Part shown: in pieces, positions 12,876 to 20,793 of the stretch | How positions within the stretch are numbered: position 1 is the first letter of the stretch | Layout: each line of letters begins with the position of its first letter | DNA from: a virus | IMG/VR virus record: IMGVR_UViG_3300042400_000803 | Span: 1 to 22,327 of that record | Strand: one strand, 5' to 3' | Length of the DNA stretch: 22,327 bases | Program-made: the position numbers and the translations under genes | The notes under the pieces: model-generated | Database searches by the model: none | Seen by the model: only the letters and a program-made list of their open reading frames with translations | What the model was told of the DNA's origin: nothing

Positions 12876-14339
12876 ATGGAATTGAGCATCGTCCTAGCCT
12901 CAAGGAACGAAACGTCCATGCTTTGCGTGACGGTTTTGTCCGCAGTGGAGGCCATCAAAGAATCCGGCGTCACGGCAGAAATCGTAGTCGTGGAAAACTC
13001 CGACGAGGATGTCCATCTAGCGGCGATGGATTGCCTAGCTGGGCAAATCAAGGAGGGCATCGTTCGGGTTGTCAGGCTTGAGAATCCATCCATCGCGAAG
13101 GCTATTCATCTGGCCCACGAAGAGGGAAAGGGCGAATACCTGTTCTACACAGACGCTCACACACTGATAGGCCACAATACGATTCCAGCCCTGCTAAAGT
13201 TCCACAAGGAACACAAGGATGATCCGATTGGCTTTGTCCACGCACCGATCCAATGGGCGCATCGCTCCTCCGCAACCAAGAGGACGCATCTCAGTGTTTC
13301 CAGAACTCCCTTGGGGGAATGGGCTGGCGCAACCCCCGTCGAAAAGCCATCCATGGTTCCGTGGAAGGGTATGCCCTACATGATCCGCAAATCGGTTTGG
13401 GCTGACATTGGAGGCTTAGGATGTTGCGCAGAGCACAACTTGGGATGGGGTGTTCTCTCCTATCTCGGCATGAAGACTTGGATGCTTGGTTACGAAAACT
13501 GGGCAATACCGGATGGTGTAGTCTATCACTTCGGGGAGTGGCCCGAGAGAGTAAGGCCGCATGCTCAATACAGGACATACACCAACTCGGGAGAGAAGCC
13601 CGGACTAGCCAGAGCCGTCGCCCTTTACGTTTTTGGCGGCGAGGAAGCCTTGCGAAAGCATTTCTCCAATGATAGGCTTGAAAGGTTCTTCAAGAATCCA
13701 GAATCTACCTTGGAGAGAGTGAAGCAAGTTGCCGAACTGGAACGAAAAGAAATCGCCGCTCGTCAGGTTAGAACCTTTGATAGCCTGTATGAAAACCCGC
13801 CTTGGAATATGACGCCAGAACTTATCTCGCCCAAATACCGCCAGCTCAATCAAGACCTCCACCTCAATCCCGATGTTCGCTTTGGATACAAAGGCTGGGA
13901 ACAGGCAGCTTTGGCAGAAGAACTGTATCGACAGCATGGATGCTCATCCGCTTTGGACTACGGCGCTGGCAAACAGACCTTCTCGAAGGAAATGCGCAGC
14001 CGTGGAATCGAGGTCGCTGACTATGATCCATCCATCCCCGAGATTTCGGCCATGCCACAACCAGCAGACTTGGTGGTTTGCACAGATGTTTTGGAGCACG
14101 TTGAGCCAGAATACTTTGCCCGAGTCATGGACCACTTGCGCTCTTTGACTGGTAAATGCCTCATGGTTCGAGTTTGCCTAGTCCCATGCACGTCGAAGAC
14201 GCTGCCAGATGGTAGCGATCCTCATCGGATTGTGAAGGATGTTGGATGGTGGTTGGAAGCGTTCAGACGTGGATTTGATGTGTATGCCATCCATGAGTCC
14301 ACCGACACGTATCTCACGGTCAGCTTGCTTCCTAATTAA
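12876..14339 (+). CDS. Fused GT2-type glycosyltransferase and SAM-dependent methyltransferase
   Basis: This 487-residue protein has two domains. The N-terminal part (1 to about 260) opens with MELSIVLASRNET, the GT-A nucleotide-sugar fold start. It has FYTDAHT (90-96) in place of a plain DxD, and GWGVLSYLGMKTWMLG (190-205), which resembles the acceptor-side motif of Gal/GalNAc transferases. After a charged helical linker, the C-terminal part (about 320-487) has methyltransferase motif I LDYGAGKQTF (360-369), an acidic D384, and DLVVCTDVLEHVEP (398-411). It should transfer a sugar and methylate the sugar or a nearby group. It starts directly after the Pro/Thr repeat gene, which suggests that protein as substrate. 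Its stop shares TTAA with the convergent terminase stop. Confidence 0.8.
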   Translation: MELSIVLASRNETSMLCVTVLSAVEAIKESGVTAEIVVVENSDEDVHLAAMDCLAGQIKEGIVRVVRLENPSIAKAIHLAHEEGKGEYLFYTDAHTLIGHNTIPALLKFHKEHKDDPIGFVHAPIQWAHRSSATKRTHLSVSRTPLGEWAGATPVEKPSMVPWKGMPYMIRKSVWADIGGLGCCAEHNLGWGVLSYLGMKTWMLGYENWAIPDGVVYHFGEWPERVRPHAQYRTYTNSGEKPGLARAVALYVFGGEEALRKHFSNDRLERFFKNPESTLERVKQVAELERKEIAARQVRTFDSLYENPPWNMTPELISPKYRQLNQDLHLNPDVRFGYKGWEQAALAEELYRQHGCSSALDYGAGKQTFSKEMRSRGIEVADYDPSIPEISAMPQPADLVVCTDVLEHVEPEYFARVMDHLRSLTGKCLMVRVCLVPCTSKTLPDGSDPHRIVKDVGWWLEAFRRGFDVYAIHESTDTYLTVSLLPN

Positions 14340-16144
14340 GCCGCAAACAACTCCGCCAGCCCCATGAACCGTTTCTTCAACGGATTCGTCTGCTTGCTGC
14401 CGTAGTTCCCCGGCTTGTCGATGCTGCTTAGACCGTGGCGTTCGCGGCAAAGGTCAACGAGGATAAATGCCGAGTCTCCAACGTCAGGCGAGCGTCCAAT
14501 GCGCTTCTTCATATCCACCTTGGACTCCACCTTGATGCGTGATCCGCCATCCTGCGCCTTGGTGTCCTTGTATTTGCGAGAGACTAAATCCTCTGCCATT
14601 TCCTTCGTGATGTTGCGCAGTTGATCGCAGCGAATGAGTTCTTTGCCCACACTCCAAATTTCGCTAACCTTGGACGCGAATCGAACGCTGGATTTCTCGC
14701 GGTCAGCAGCGGACACTGGCCTATCAGAAGCCTTACCTCCAAAGTCCACGCGAAGGAACCCATTCGACCACTTCGACCAAATGGCATCGGAAAAAGTCTT
14801 GCCTCCCCCGGCGCTGCTATCAACGGCAAGATTGCTTATAGTAATTCCCTCCCGCAGACAAATCTCCTTCAGCTTCTCGACCATCTGCGTCGTGCGGTCC
14901 ACATCCTTCCGCGTCACGTCCTCATCAAGCTCGATATGCTTCTCAAAACGCAGGCGCTTCTTGCCGTCAACGCACAGGCCAATAGACCCGATGGTGAGCA
15001 CAGACTTATCCCCGCCAGTCGTATGCGAGATGTCAAAGCCAGCCACCTTTGTAGGCACGCCTTGCCAGACGCAATCGGCAGGCACGCGGAGGAGTTCTCC
15101 GGGCGAGTAGATCGTCTCGTCATCACCATCCAGAAGGAAGGCTCCTAGCACGCCTCGCCAGTATGCGCGTGAGTTCATGCCTAGACGCTCTCGTTTGTCT
15201 TTCAGCGCCTCCCTCGTCATGAGGAACGAGTAGATCGTCCGACCGTAAATAATGTTCGGCGAGGTTTCGATGTTCACACGGCGAACGAACGCGCCTTCGC
15301 CTTCCCACGAATCCCACGCCGGATCGTATTTCTCCCAGCCCCCGTCCTTCGGTTTGCAGATTTCCCCAAAGTTGTCGAACGGCGTATTGGCGTTTGCCAA
15401 GGCGATGAGCTGATAGTTCGGGTTCTGCGTCAAGTTTTCCTCGAAGGCATTGCGGATGGCAACTCCAAGCTCCGCAGCCTCATCCATAATCACGATGATC
15501 TTACCACCGGGGCCGTGCTTTTGACCTCGAATAGCGCGGCTAGACTCTGCCTCCTTGGACTTCTCGCAGGCGAACAGGCGAATCCCGAACTTGTCGAGAG
15601 TTTGGCCCGACTTGGTATCCACCGACTTGATACAGTGGCCGGACGAAATCAACTTTCCGGGAGGTGGCGCTATCATTCCTGAGAAGAACTTCGTGATGCT
15701 ACCCCAAATGCGCCCGTCTGCGTCCTTGATGGTCGTGGTGTTCACCAAAATCACGTTGGCGAACGGATTAGCCAACCACCAAACGAGGGCATAGACCGCG
15801 AAAAATTCGGTCTTGCCGCCAGAACCGCCAGACGTGACGGCGTAGCGTTTGTGTTTGAATGCGTCCTTGGCGTATTGAATGGCCCACGGATGCCAGATGA
15901 ACGGCGTTGGCGAATCCTTGTAGTTCCAGATCAACTCCACAGCATTCATGAAGTGCCGCCATGCAGGTAGCCCCTTCTCGTTCTTTGAGCCGTCTCGGTG
16001 GCGCTGCGAGCCGAATCGAAGCTGCATCAGCAAAAGCTCGACCTGAAGCTGGTTTTTAGCCCCTAGATTTTCTCGAAAGCCCCATACGTTCAGCGGCCCT
16101 TTGGAGAACTGGACAACGTTGGATTTTGGAGGCGCTTTGGTCAT
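14336..16144 (-). CDS. terL: Terminase large subunit (TerL)
   Basis: This 602-residue protein starts at ATG 16144; the frame is open to 16291, but the upstream 49 residues look non-coding. The ATPase part has VTSGGSGGKTEFF (Walker A, about 106-112), IIVIMDEAAEL (Walker B, 216-222) and a coupling motif LIALANANTP (246-255). The RuvC-like nuclease part has VAGFDISHTTGGDKS (D371), LAVDSSAGG (D442) and GRSPDVGDSAFIL (D554, D557). It is the ATP-driven motor that packages and cuts phage DNA at the portal. No small subunit is recognised nearby. It is the only gene on this strand between two + strand virion blocks, which is unusual. Confidence 0.92.
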   Translation of the reverse strand: MTKAPPKSNVVQFSKGPLNVWGFRENLGAKNQLQVELLLMQLRFGSQRHRDGSKNEKGLPAWRHFMNAVELIWNYKDSPTPFIWHPWAIQYAKDAFKHKRYAVTSGGSGGKTEFFAVYALVWWLANPFANVILVNTTTIKDADGRIWGSITKFFSGMIAPPPGKLISSGHCIKSVDTKSGQTLDKFGIRLFACEKSKEAESSRAIRGQKHGPGGKIIVIMDEAAELGVAIRNAFEENLTQNPNYQLIALANANTPFDNFGEICKPKDGGWEKYDPAWDSWEGEGAFVRRVNIETSPNIIYGRTIYSFLMTREALKDKRERLGMNSRAYWRGVLGAFLLDGDDETIYSPGELLRVPADCVWQGVPTKVAGFDISHTTGGDKSVLTIGSIGLCVDGKKRLRFEKHIELDEDVTRKDVDRTTQMVEKLKEICLREGITISNLAVDSSAGGGKTFSDAIWSKWSNGFLRVDFGGKASDRPVSAADREKSSVRFASKVSEIWSVGKELIRCDQLRNITKEMAEDLVSRKYKDTKAQDGGSRIKVESKVDMKKRIGRSPDVGDSAFILVDLCRERHGLSSIDKPGNYGSKQTNPLKKRFMGLAELFAA

Positions 16145-16150
16145 TCGGGG

Positions 16151-16178
16151 ATGGTATGTGCGAATTAACGTAAGGCAA
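16151..16178 (-). promoter_or_regulatory. Candidate promoter for terL
   Basis: On the - strand, TTGCCT (16178-16173), 16 bases, TACCAT (16156-16151), then 6 bases to the ATG at 16144. It supports that start and implies a transcript with little or no leader. Confidence 0.4.
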
Positions 16179-16224
16179 GACTTGATCTTGAGGTGGGATT
16201 GGCGTAAGGTTGAGATATGATTCT

Positions 16225-16273
16225 GCCGAACACCCAGCTCGCCGACTAGCGAGCCTTGGCGAGTCTGTTCGGC
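16225..16273. promoter_or_regulatory. Long inverted repeat in the terL divergent gap
   Basis: GCCGAACA (16225-16232) pairs with TGTTCGGC (16266-16273). Inside, CTCGCC (16238-16243) pairs with GGCGAG (16258-16263), leaving a 14-base loop. An alternative inner hairpin is GCTCGC/GCGAGC. No T-run follows on either strand, so it is not a standard terminator. It could be an operator, a transcript-end structure or a packaging-related site. Confidence 0.5.
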
Positions 16274-16323
16274 GCTGCGCCACGTTCGCAAACCCTAAAA
16301 TTCCCGATTGCCCTCTCATTTCT

Positions 16324-17121
16324 ATGACTGAACAAGAAAATCAGGCCCAAAAACTCATGGAGGTAATTCAAAGCGCCTCCGACGACTTGGACAAGTATCA
16401 CTCCCTAACGGATGGTGAGCATACATGGAATCCGTGGCCCTACTTTCCAGAGCTTAGGGACAGTATGGCAGACGCTATCTGCTCTTTAGATAAGGCTCTC
16501 CAAAAGATTCGTCGAACTAGACCAAACCCTGAAGGCGTCAGCATGGGACCAAACTGGGTTAGACGAATCAGTATTAATGATTCACGCTTGAATTGGGATG
16601 TTAGGCCGCCGCTAGTCACCATCAATGGCCTTGAGTATTATATGTTGAGACAGTATGTGGCCAACCCATCGCTTCAGATTATACAAGAAGGCTCAAAAAC
16701 ACTCACTCCAGTTATGGATATGGGACACGCCCTAAATCCAGAGATATTAGATTTCATCTTTCAATCAATGAGCTTGGCTGGACGCGGGCTGAACGAAAAG
16801 TTTTTTCAGATGACAATCTTTTCGAGCCTAAAAGACACGAACAGTGCAATGTCTGATTATATTGAAGATAGAAAACGAGGGGATTTTCGTGGGTTTTGGA
16901 GGCGTAAAGAGGGGGCGCAGATCGGAACAATACAAAAAGAAGTGCTTCCAGAAGAAGTTCATTTCCCATACTTAACGAAGTTCCTCCAGACGCCCAAATT
17001 CAACCTGATTGATGGCCTCTGGCACCCAGCAGAGGATGGCGAATACGAAGACGTGTTCTGCTGCATGGAAATGGTTCCATTTGCCTGCTCTATTCGGTTC
17101 AAATCGTTCTTGCCAGCCTGA
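16324..17121 (+). CDS. Orphan A/T-rich gene, possible moron (265 residues)
   Basis: Start chosen at ATG 16324; the frame extends to 16210, but that part runs through the inverted repeat. The protein begins with an acidic helical region (MTEQENQAQKLMEVIQSASD). It is rich in Trp, Phe and Met later (GPNWVRRISINDSRLNWDVR and GFWRRKEGAQIGTIQKEVLP). No domain, signal peptide or membrane helix is recognised. The gene is visibly richer in A/T, with longer A and T runs, than the genes around it, and it stands alone between terL and the next operon. That pattern fits a recently gained accessory gene. Confidence 0.65.
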   Translation: MTEQENQAQKLMEVIQSASDDLDKYHSLTDGEHTWNPWPYFPELRDSMADAICSLDKALQKIRRTRPNPEGVSMGPNWVRRISINDSRLNWDVRPPLVTINGLEYYMLRQYVANPSLQIIQEGSKTLTPVMDMGHALNPEILDFIFQSMSLAGRGLNEKFFQMTIFSSLKDTNSAMSDYIEDRKRGDFRGFWRRKEGAQIGTIQKEVLPEEVHFPYLTKFLQTPKFNLIDGLWHPAEDGEYEDVFCCMEMVPFACSIRFKSFLPA

Positions 17122-17137
17122 TTCTAGGCATTAGAAT
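17110..17137 (+). promoter_or_regulatory. Candidate promoter for the 17147 virion operon
   Basis: TTGCCA (17110-17115, overlapping the end of the upstream gene), 16 bases, TAGAAT (17132-17137), then 9 bases to ATG 17147. TAGAAT matches the -10 consensus at five of six positions. Confidence 0.45.
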
Positions 17138-17146
17138 CGAGTCCAA

Positions 17147-18106
17147 ATGAGCACTGGACTCACCGTAGCGGACGCGAGAGCCGCACTTTATGCGCAAGTT
17201 GACCCGTCCGACCCTACGACGGGGCAGTTTTTGCCGTATTTGAACCAAGCGTGTGAGCGCATTATCAACTCGGGGAATTGGAAGAACTCTTACGGAAGAG
17301 TCGATTTTCAAGCTCCGACCGGCTACATTACCCTCCCTCGCCGTTGGGAGTCCATTATCGGCGTTACCCGAGTCAACTACCCGACTGGCGTTTACCCCCG
17401 GATGATCGAGTTCATGACCTCGGGGCCGGGGTATTTTGATGACACCGACATCGACCTCAAGACCATCATCGACCAATCGGACGTATGCACTCAGGAGGTC
17501 CAAGAGGAAGCTGGACTTATCCGTCTGACCATCTCGAATCCAGACGATGCTGGCCTGATTTGCCGCATTTACGGCTATGACGCAGGCGGAGACGAGCTTT
17601 TCGACAGCGATGGACTGGCTGGAAAGAACCTGACTCTGGCTAATCCGACCGTCACCGGAACGGACGACATCTTCATCACACAGATCGTCAAGCCTCGCAC
17701 CAAGGGCACCGTGACCATTTCCTCGGTGACAAGTGGCACTCCGACTGTCCTTTCGGTTTACGAGCCTAGCGAGACGAACCCGATTTATCGCCGCTACAAG
17801 ACCGGCACGATGGTTGCCCGCGAGGACGGCAAGCCGTGGCTGCGCTGTATCTGCAAGCGTCGTTTCGTGCCCGCTGTGGCTGAAACCGACCTCATCTGGC
17901 CTGACAACATCGGAGCATTGAAGCACGCCCTGATTGCCGTTCGCCTAGAGGACCAAGGCGCTTACGAGGAGGCTCAGGCCGACCAACGCTGGGCCAAGTG
18001 CTACGAAATTCTCAACCAAGGGCTAAAACAAAATCGAGGCGCAATTCGCCCGACGATGCCCTTTCATTTCCCTCAATCCGCAGGCTCAACTCTCCAGACT
18101 CATTGA
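17147..18106 (+). CDS. Probable head-tail adaptor/connector protein
   Basis: This 319-residue protein begins MSTGLTVADARAALYAQVDP, followed by FLPYLNQACERIINSGNWKN (about 28-47). A helical N-terminus with 'LN.A..RI...G.W' is what I know from phage adaptor proteins that join portal and tail, or from podovirus tail-tube proteins. The middle is beta-rich (VDFQAPTGYITLPRRWESII). The C-terminal helices (IGALKHALIAVRLEDQGAYE) are also common in that group. It is first in the + strand run to the window end and has a promoter-like pair just upstream. The family assignment is by pattern only. Confidence 0.55.
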   Translation: MSTGLTVADARAALYAQVDPSDPTTGQFLPYLNQACERIINSGNWKNSYGRVDFQAPTGYITLPRRWESIIGVTRVNYPTGVYPRMIEFMTSGPGYFDDTDIDLKTIIDQSDVCTQEVQEEAGLIRLTISNPDDAGLICRIYGYDAGGDELFDSDGLAGKNLTLANPTVTGTDDIFITQIVKPRTKGTVTISSVTSGTPTVLSVYEPSETNPIYRRYKTGTMVAREDGKPWLRCICKRRFVPAVAETDLIWPDNIGALKHALIAVRLEDQGAYEEAQADQRWAKCYEILNQGLKQNRGAIRPTMPFHFPQSAGSTLQTH

Positions 18107-18109
18107 TCT

Positions 18110-18673
18110 ATGGCTACACCGTCACCCATGAACAGTTTTAGCGGCAGCAGCCTCCAAAGGGCGCAGGCTGGTGCATCTCGACCATCGCAGGTGGACATGC
18201 TGCAAAAGAACTCGATTGAAGGTCCGGGCAGTTCAGCCTTCAAAGACCGTCAAATAGCAGACCCCGGTTCTTTGGCTATTTCCCAGCGTCCGGCTACAAA
18301 GGTGGGGCGCTCCTCAATGGACCCGACTCGCCTCGCTGAACAGGCTTTCCGCCGCACTCGCGACCCGATGCAGCGCCTTGAACTTGGAATGATTCGCAGT
18401 AATCTCATGGGTCCGCAGGAGGATGAGCTAGACACTCTCGCCGCTCAGTCCAAAGAGGCAGGAACGCCTCCGCCTCCTACGACCGGCGCGCCCCCTCCGC
18501 AGGGTGGATACCTCGGTAATACCTCAAGTGCGGGAACGAATATTGTGAATAACTCGTTCATGGGCACTCGAAACCCGGCTGTTTCCAGCTTCCAAAAGCC
18601 TCGTAATCCAATGTTCGGACGCGGACTTGGTGTTATGAACTTGTTCCGAAACTCCAACCAGACCAATCGCTAA
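18110..18673 (+). CDS. Low-complexity virion-type protein (187 residues)
   Basis: Starts 3 bases after the previous stop. It is rich in Ser, Pro, Gly, Gln and Arg, with little predicted fold (AGTPPPPTTGAPPPQGG). A central helical stretch reads DPMQRLELGMIRSNLMGPQE. Near the C-terminus, residues 166-175 are NPMFGRGLGV, a decapeptide that recurs in the next gene. Its place before internal-virion-like genes suggests a minor virion or assembly protein. No family is recognised. Confidence 0.55.
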   Translation: MATPSPMNSFSGSSLQRAQAGASRPSQVDMLQKNSIEGPGSSAFKDRQIADPGSLAISQRPATKVGRSSMDPTRLAEQAFRRTRDPMQRLELGMIRSNLMGPQEDELDTLAAQSKEAGTPPPPTTGAPPPQGGYLGNTSSAGTNIVNNSFMGTRNPAVSSFQKPRNPMFGRGLGVMNLFRNSNQTNR

Positions 18674-18798
18674 TTATGAGAGATGCACCATTAACCCCAT
18701 CGGAAATTCGTTCCAGAGTTCTTGGCATGAAGCCATCCACGTCATCCGCCTCTGCTAAGACCGCGAGCAATCCAATGTTCGGACGAGGCCTTGGGGTT
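18605..18798 (+). repeat. Repeated NPMFGRGLGV-coding segment in two adjacent genes
   Basis: 18605-18634 (residues 166-175 of one protein) and 18769-18798 (residues 32-41 of the next) both encode NPMFGRGLGV. The 30-base copies differ at three positions, all synonymous. The rest of the two proteins is not similar. Confidence 0.85.
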
Positions 18799-19383
18799 CT
18801 TCTCCCAAAACAAACGGACTCCGCTGGAGATATGGATGCGTCCAAGCCATCGAACATCCTCGACCGATTGCTCGACATGAGTGGCCGCAAGCGAGCTTAC
18901 GCAGAGGCTTCTGCTGCCGTAGCTGGACGCAAACGCGAGCAAGAGGAGCAGGGTGTGATTCCCTACGTTCCAGCTAAACCGGGCGCTGTTGACGATATAG
19001 CGCGCTCAACGGCTTCCCGTGCAGGATTGCCACTTCCGGCTGCTGCTAAAGTGCAAACCGTCCAGCAACGCCCCACTGGCGGCAAGATCGTCAATTACCC
19101 TTCCGGCGAGAAGATTGTGATGGGCCGATTCGGATCAGGCACTAGAAAAGAAGGTCCGAAGAAACCAACCACGATTGAGGGTAAGCCAGCCGCCCAATAC
19201 TTCGCTGAAACAGCCGCGAGCCAAGGCAAGAGCAATAAATTCGCTGCCGCCCTTCCAACCGGCAAAAAGGACGAGCTTGGCCGTGAAAAGTTCCGTGGTA
19301 TTGCTTTTGAGGACTCCGATAAGATGAGTCCCGAGAAGCAGAAGGCTCTCATCTATGAGGCCATGAACCGCAAAAAAGCCTGA
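18676..19383 (+). CDS. Hypothetical basic, disordered-type protein (235 residues)
   Basis: Starts 2 bases after the previous stop. It begins MRDAPLTPSEIRSRVLGMKP and carries the shared NPMFGRGLGV at 32-41. Long Lys/Arg/Ala/Gly-rich segments follow with low predicted structure, and then a helical end (KMSPEKQKALIYEAMNRKKA). It is likely a minor virion or scaffold-type protein that shares a binding partner with its neighbour. No family is recognised. Confidence 0.55.
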   Translation: MRDAPLTPSEIRSRVLGMKPSTSSASAKTASNPMFGRGLGVLLPKQTDSAGDMDASKPSNILDRLLDMSGRKRAYAEASAAVAGRKREQEEQGVIPYVPAKPGAVDDIARSTASRAGLPLPAAAKVQTVQQRPTGGKIVNYPSGEKIVMGRFGSGTRKEGPKKPTTIEGKPAAQYFAETAASQGKSNKFAAALPTGKKDELGREKFRGIAFEDSDKMSPEKQKALIYEAMNRKKA

Positions 19384-19386
19384 TTT

Positions 19387-20790
19387 ATGCCCGTCACCTT
19401 TCTCCGCACACCTGCTGACTATTTCGGCATCCAAGAAGCGCCCGCACAGCCGCTCTTTCAGCAGACTCGCGCCTTAGCCGACCCTGCGGTGCAAAATCAG
19501 CTCAACTTTCAGGACCAGATCACGGCACTGCGCCAACAGCGTCCGCTGGCCCGCACTCAGGCTATCCAGAACGAGTATAACGCCATCTTTGAGAATGCGA
19601 ATCGCCTACGCCAACAGCAAGAGGCGGCAAAGCAGGCAGAGCAGGCCGTGTCCGCCTTGGCTGGCCTGACACCAGAGGCAGATGATTACGTGGAGCAGCG
19701 CCGTCAAATCCAGCGCCAGTTCCCGTCCGCTATGCTCGACTCTCGCGTTCAGAGCATCGTAGATGACAATGATCGCGTGTTCAATAGCCGCCAGAGTGCA
19801 GCGGCGAAGCGTAGTCAGGATGAAATGGGTATGGCCGCAGACCTCGCGGAGGCTGGGATGACAGACCTAGCGGAGGCTCAACGCATTGCCCGCCAAGGAC
19901 CGTTGGCTGTGAGTGCCGCGAAGTATCAGTTGGGCAGAGGAGGCGGCGGTGGTGGAGAAAATGCACGCCTCAAGATGATTAAGTCCGGTTTGGACACTCT
20001 GGCCGAAACGCTCAAGAATACGCCAGAGGAGATTGAGGAATCTGAGGGTAAATACGTTCCAAACCCCGTCCGAAAGACCCTCCTCGACAAATATTCCCAG
20101 TATTCCACCGAGTATCAGAACGAGTTGGACCGTGCGCTGTTCCCGCAGGCTAAGGCCGGTGCTGGTGGCGCTGCCGTTCCGCCTGCTGCTGATGTTATTA
20201 CGCCTCCTCCTGCGCGAGCACCACTCCCTAAACCTGAACTAGACGCTGCCGCCCGCGCTCGTTTGGCGAGCGTTCCTGCCGACCAACTGCCCCAAGCCAT
20301 CGAGAAAGAGCGGGCAAAACTGGGAGAGGCAGAGGAAATCAACAAAGTATGGCAATCTGCGAAGGAAAAACTCGAAGCCCAACTCAAGAAAGCACTTCCT
20401 GACAAGGATGCTGGCTTTGGGATCAATCCTTTGGAGCAGTTTGCGAGGCAGGTTCTTGGCAATCAAAATGCGCCCGATCCAACGCTTCCTCCAGACATCG
20501 AAACCGGAGCGGCGGCCATCGCTCCTATTGAGCACAAAGTTTTGCGCTCCCTTGGAATCAATCCTTTCTCCAAGGCCTTTGTAGAACCGGGAGAAAAGCG
20601 AAAATCCTTCTTTGGACTCGCCGGAACCCAAGATGTCACCTACGAACAGCTTATCAGAGATTGGGCAGACAAATTCCTAAAGGCCAGAAATTTGATTCCA
20701 TCAAGCATCGAAGAAAGCCCCGTCATTCCAAAGGAAGAGGTCGAATCTGCCGCAAATTTCTTGAAGAAGAAAACTCTCATGTCACAGTAA
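19387..20790 (+). CDS. Coiled-coil, internal-virion-type protein (467 residues)
   Basis: Starts 3 bases after the previous stop. It contains long Gln/Ala/Arg/Glu-rich helices (about 40-100, for example RLRQQQEAAKQAEQAVSALA), a Gly run near 183-189, a Pro/Ala-rich linker (about 255-275), and another coiled coil with ARARLASVPADQLPQAIEKE. This make-up is typical of internal core or ejection proteins of short-tailed phages, but also of other minor virion proteins. No enzymatic motif is seen. It precedes the large polyvalent-type gene. Confidence 0.55.
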   Translation: MPVTFLRTPADYFGIQEAPAQPLFQQTRALADPAVQNQLNFQDQITALRQQRPLARTQAIQNEYNAIFENANRLRQQQEAAKQAEQAVSALAGLTPEADDYVEQRRQIQRQFPSAMLDSRVQSIVDDNDRVFNSRQSAAAKRSQDEMGMAADLAEAGMTDLAEAQRIARQGPLAVSAAKYQLGRGGGGGGENARLKMIKSGLDTLAETLKNTPEEIEESEGKYVPNPVRKTLLDKYSQYSTEYQNELDRALFPQAKAGAGGAAVPPAADVITPPPARAPLPKPELDAAARARLASVPADQLPQAIEKERAKLGEAEEINKVWQSAKEKLEAQLKKALPDKDAGFGINPLEQFARQVLGNQNAPDPTLPPDIETGAAAIAPIEHKVLRSLGINPFSKAFVEPGEKRKSFFGLAGTQDVTYEQLIRDWADKFLKARNLIPSSIEESPVIPKEEVESAANFLKKKTLMSQ

Positions 20791-20793
20791 GAG

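Noticed and set aside
12392-13093. Long - strand frame of VVGG repeats opposite the Pro/Thr gene
   Set aside because: It is the mirror of the 15-base repeat on the coding strand, has no start signal, and spans the junction of two well-supported + strand genes.
14621-15148. + strand frames inside terL
   Set aside because: Opposite to the terminase nuclease region; composition and lack of start context fit antisense shadows.
17099-17926. 275-codon - strand frame opposite the adaptor gene
   Set aside because: Antisense shadow of a better-supported + strand gene, with no family signature.
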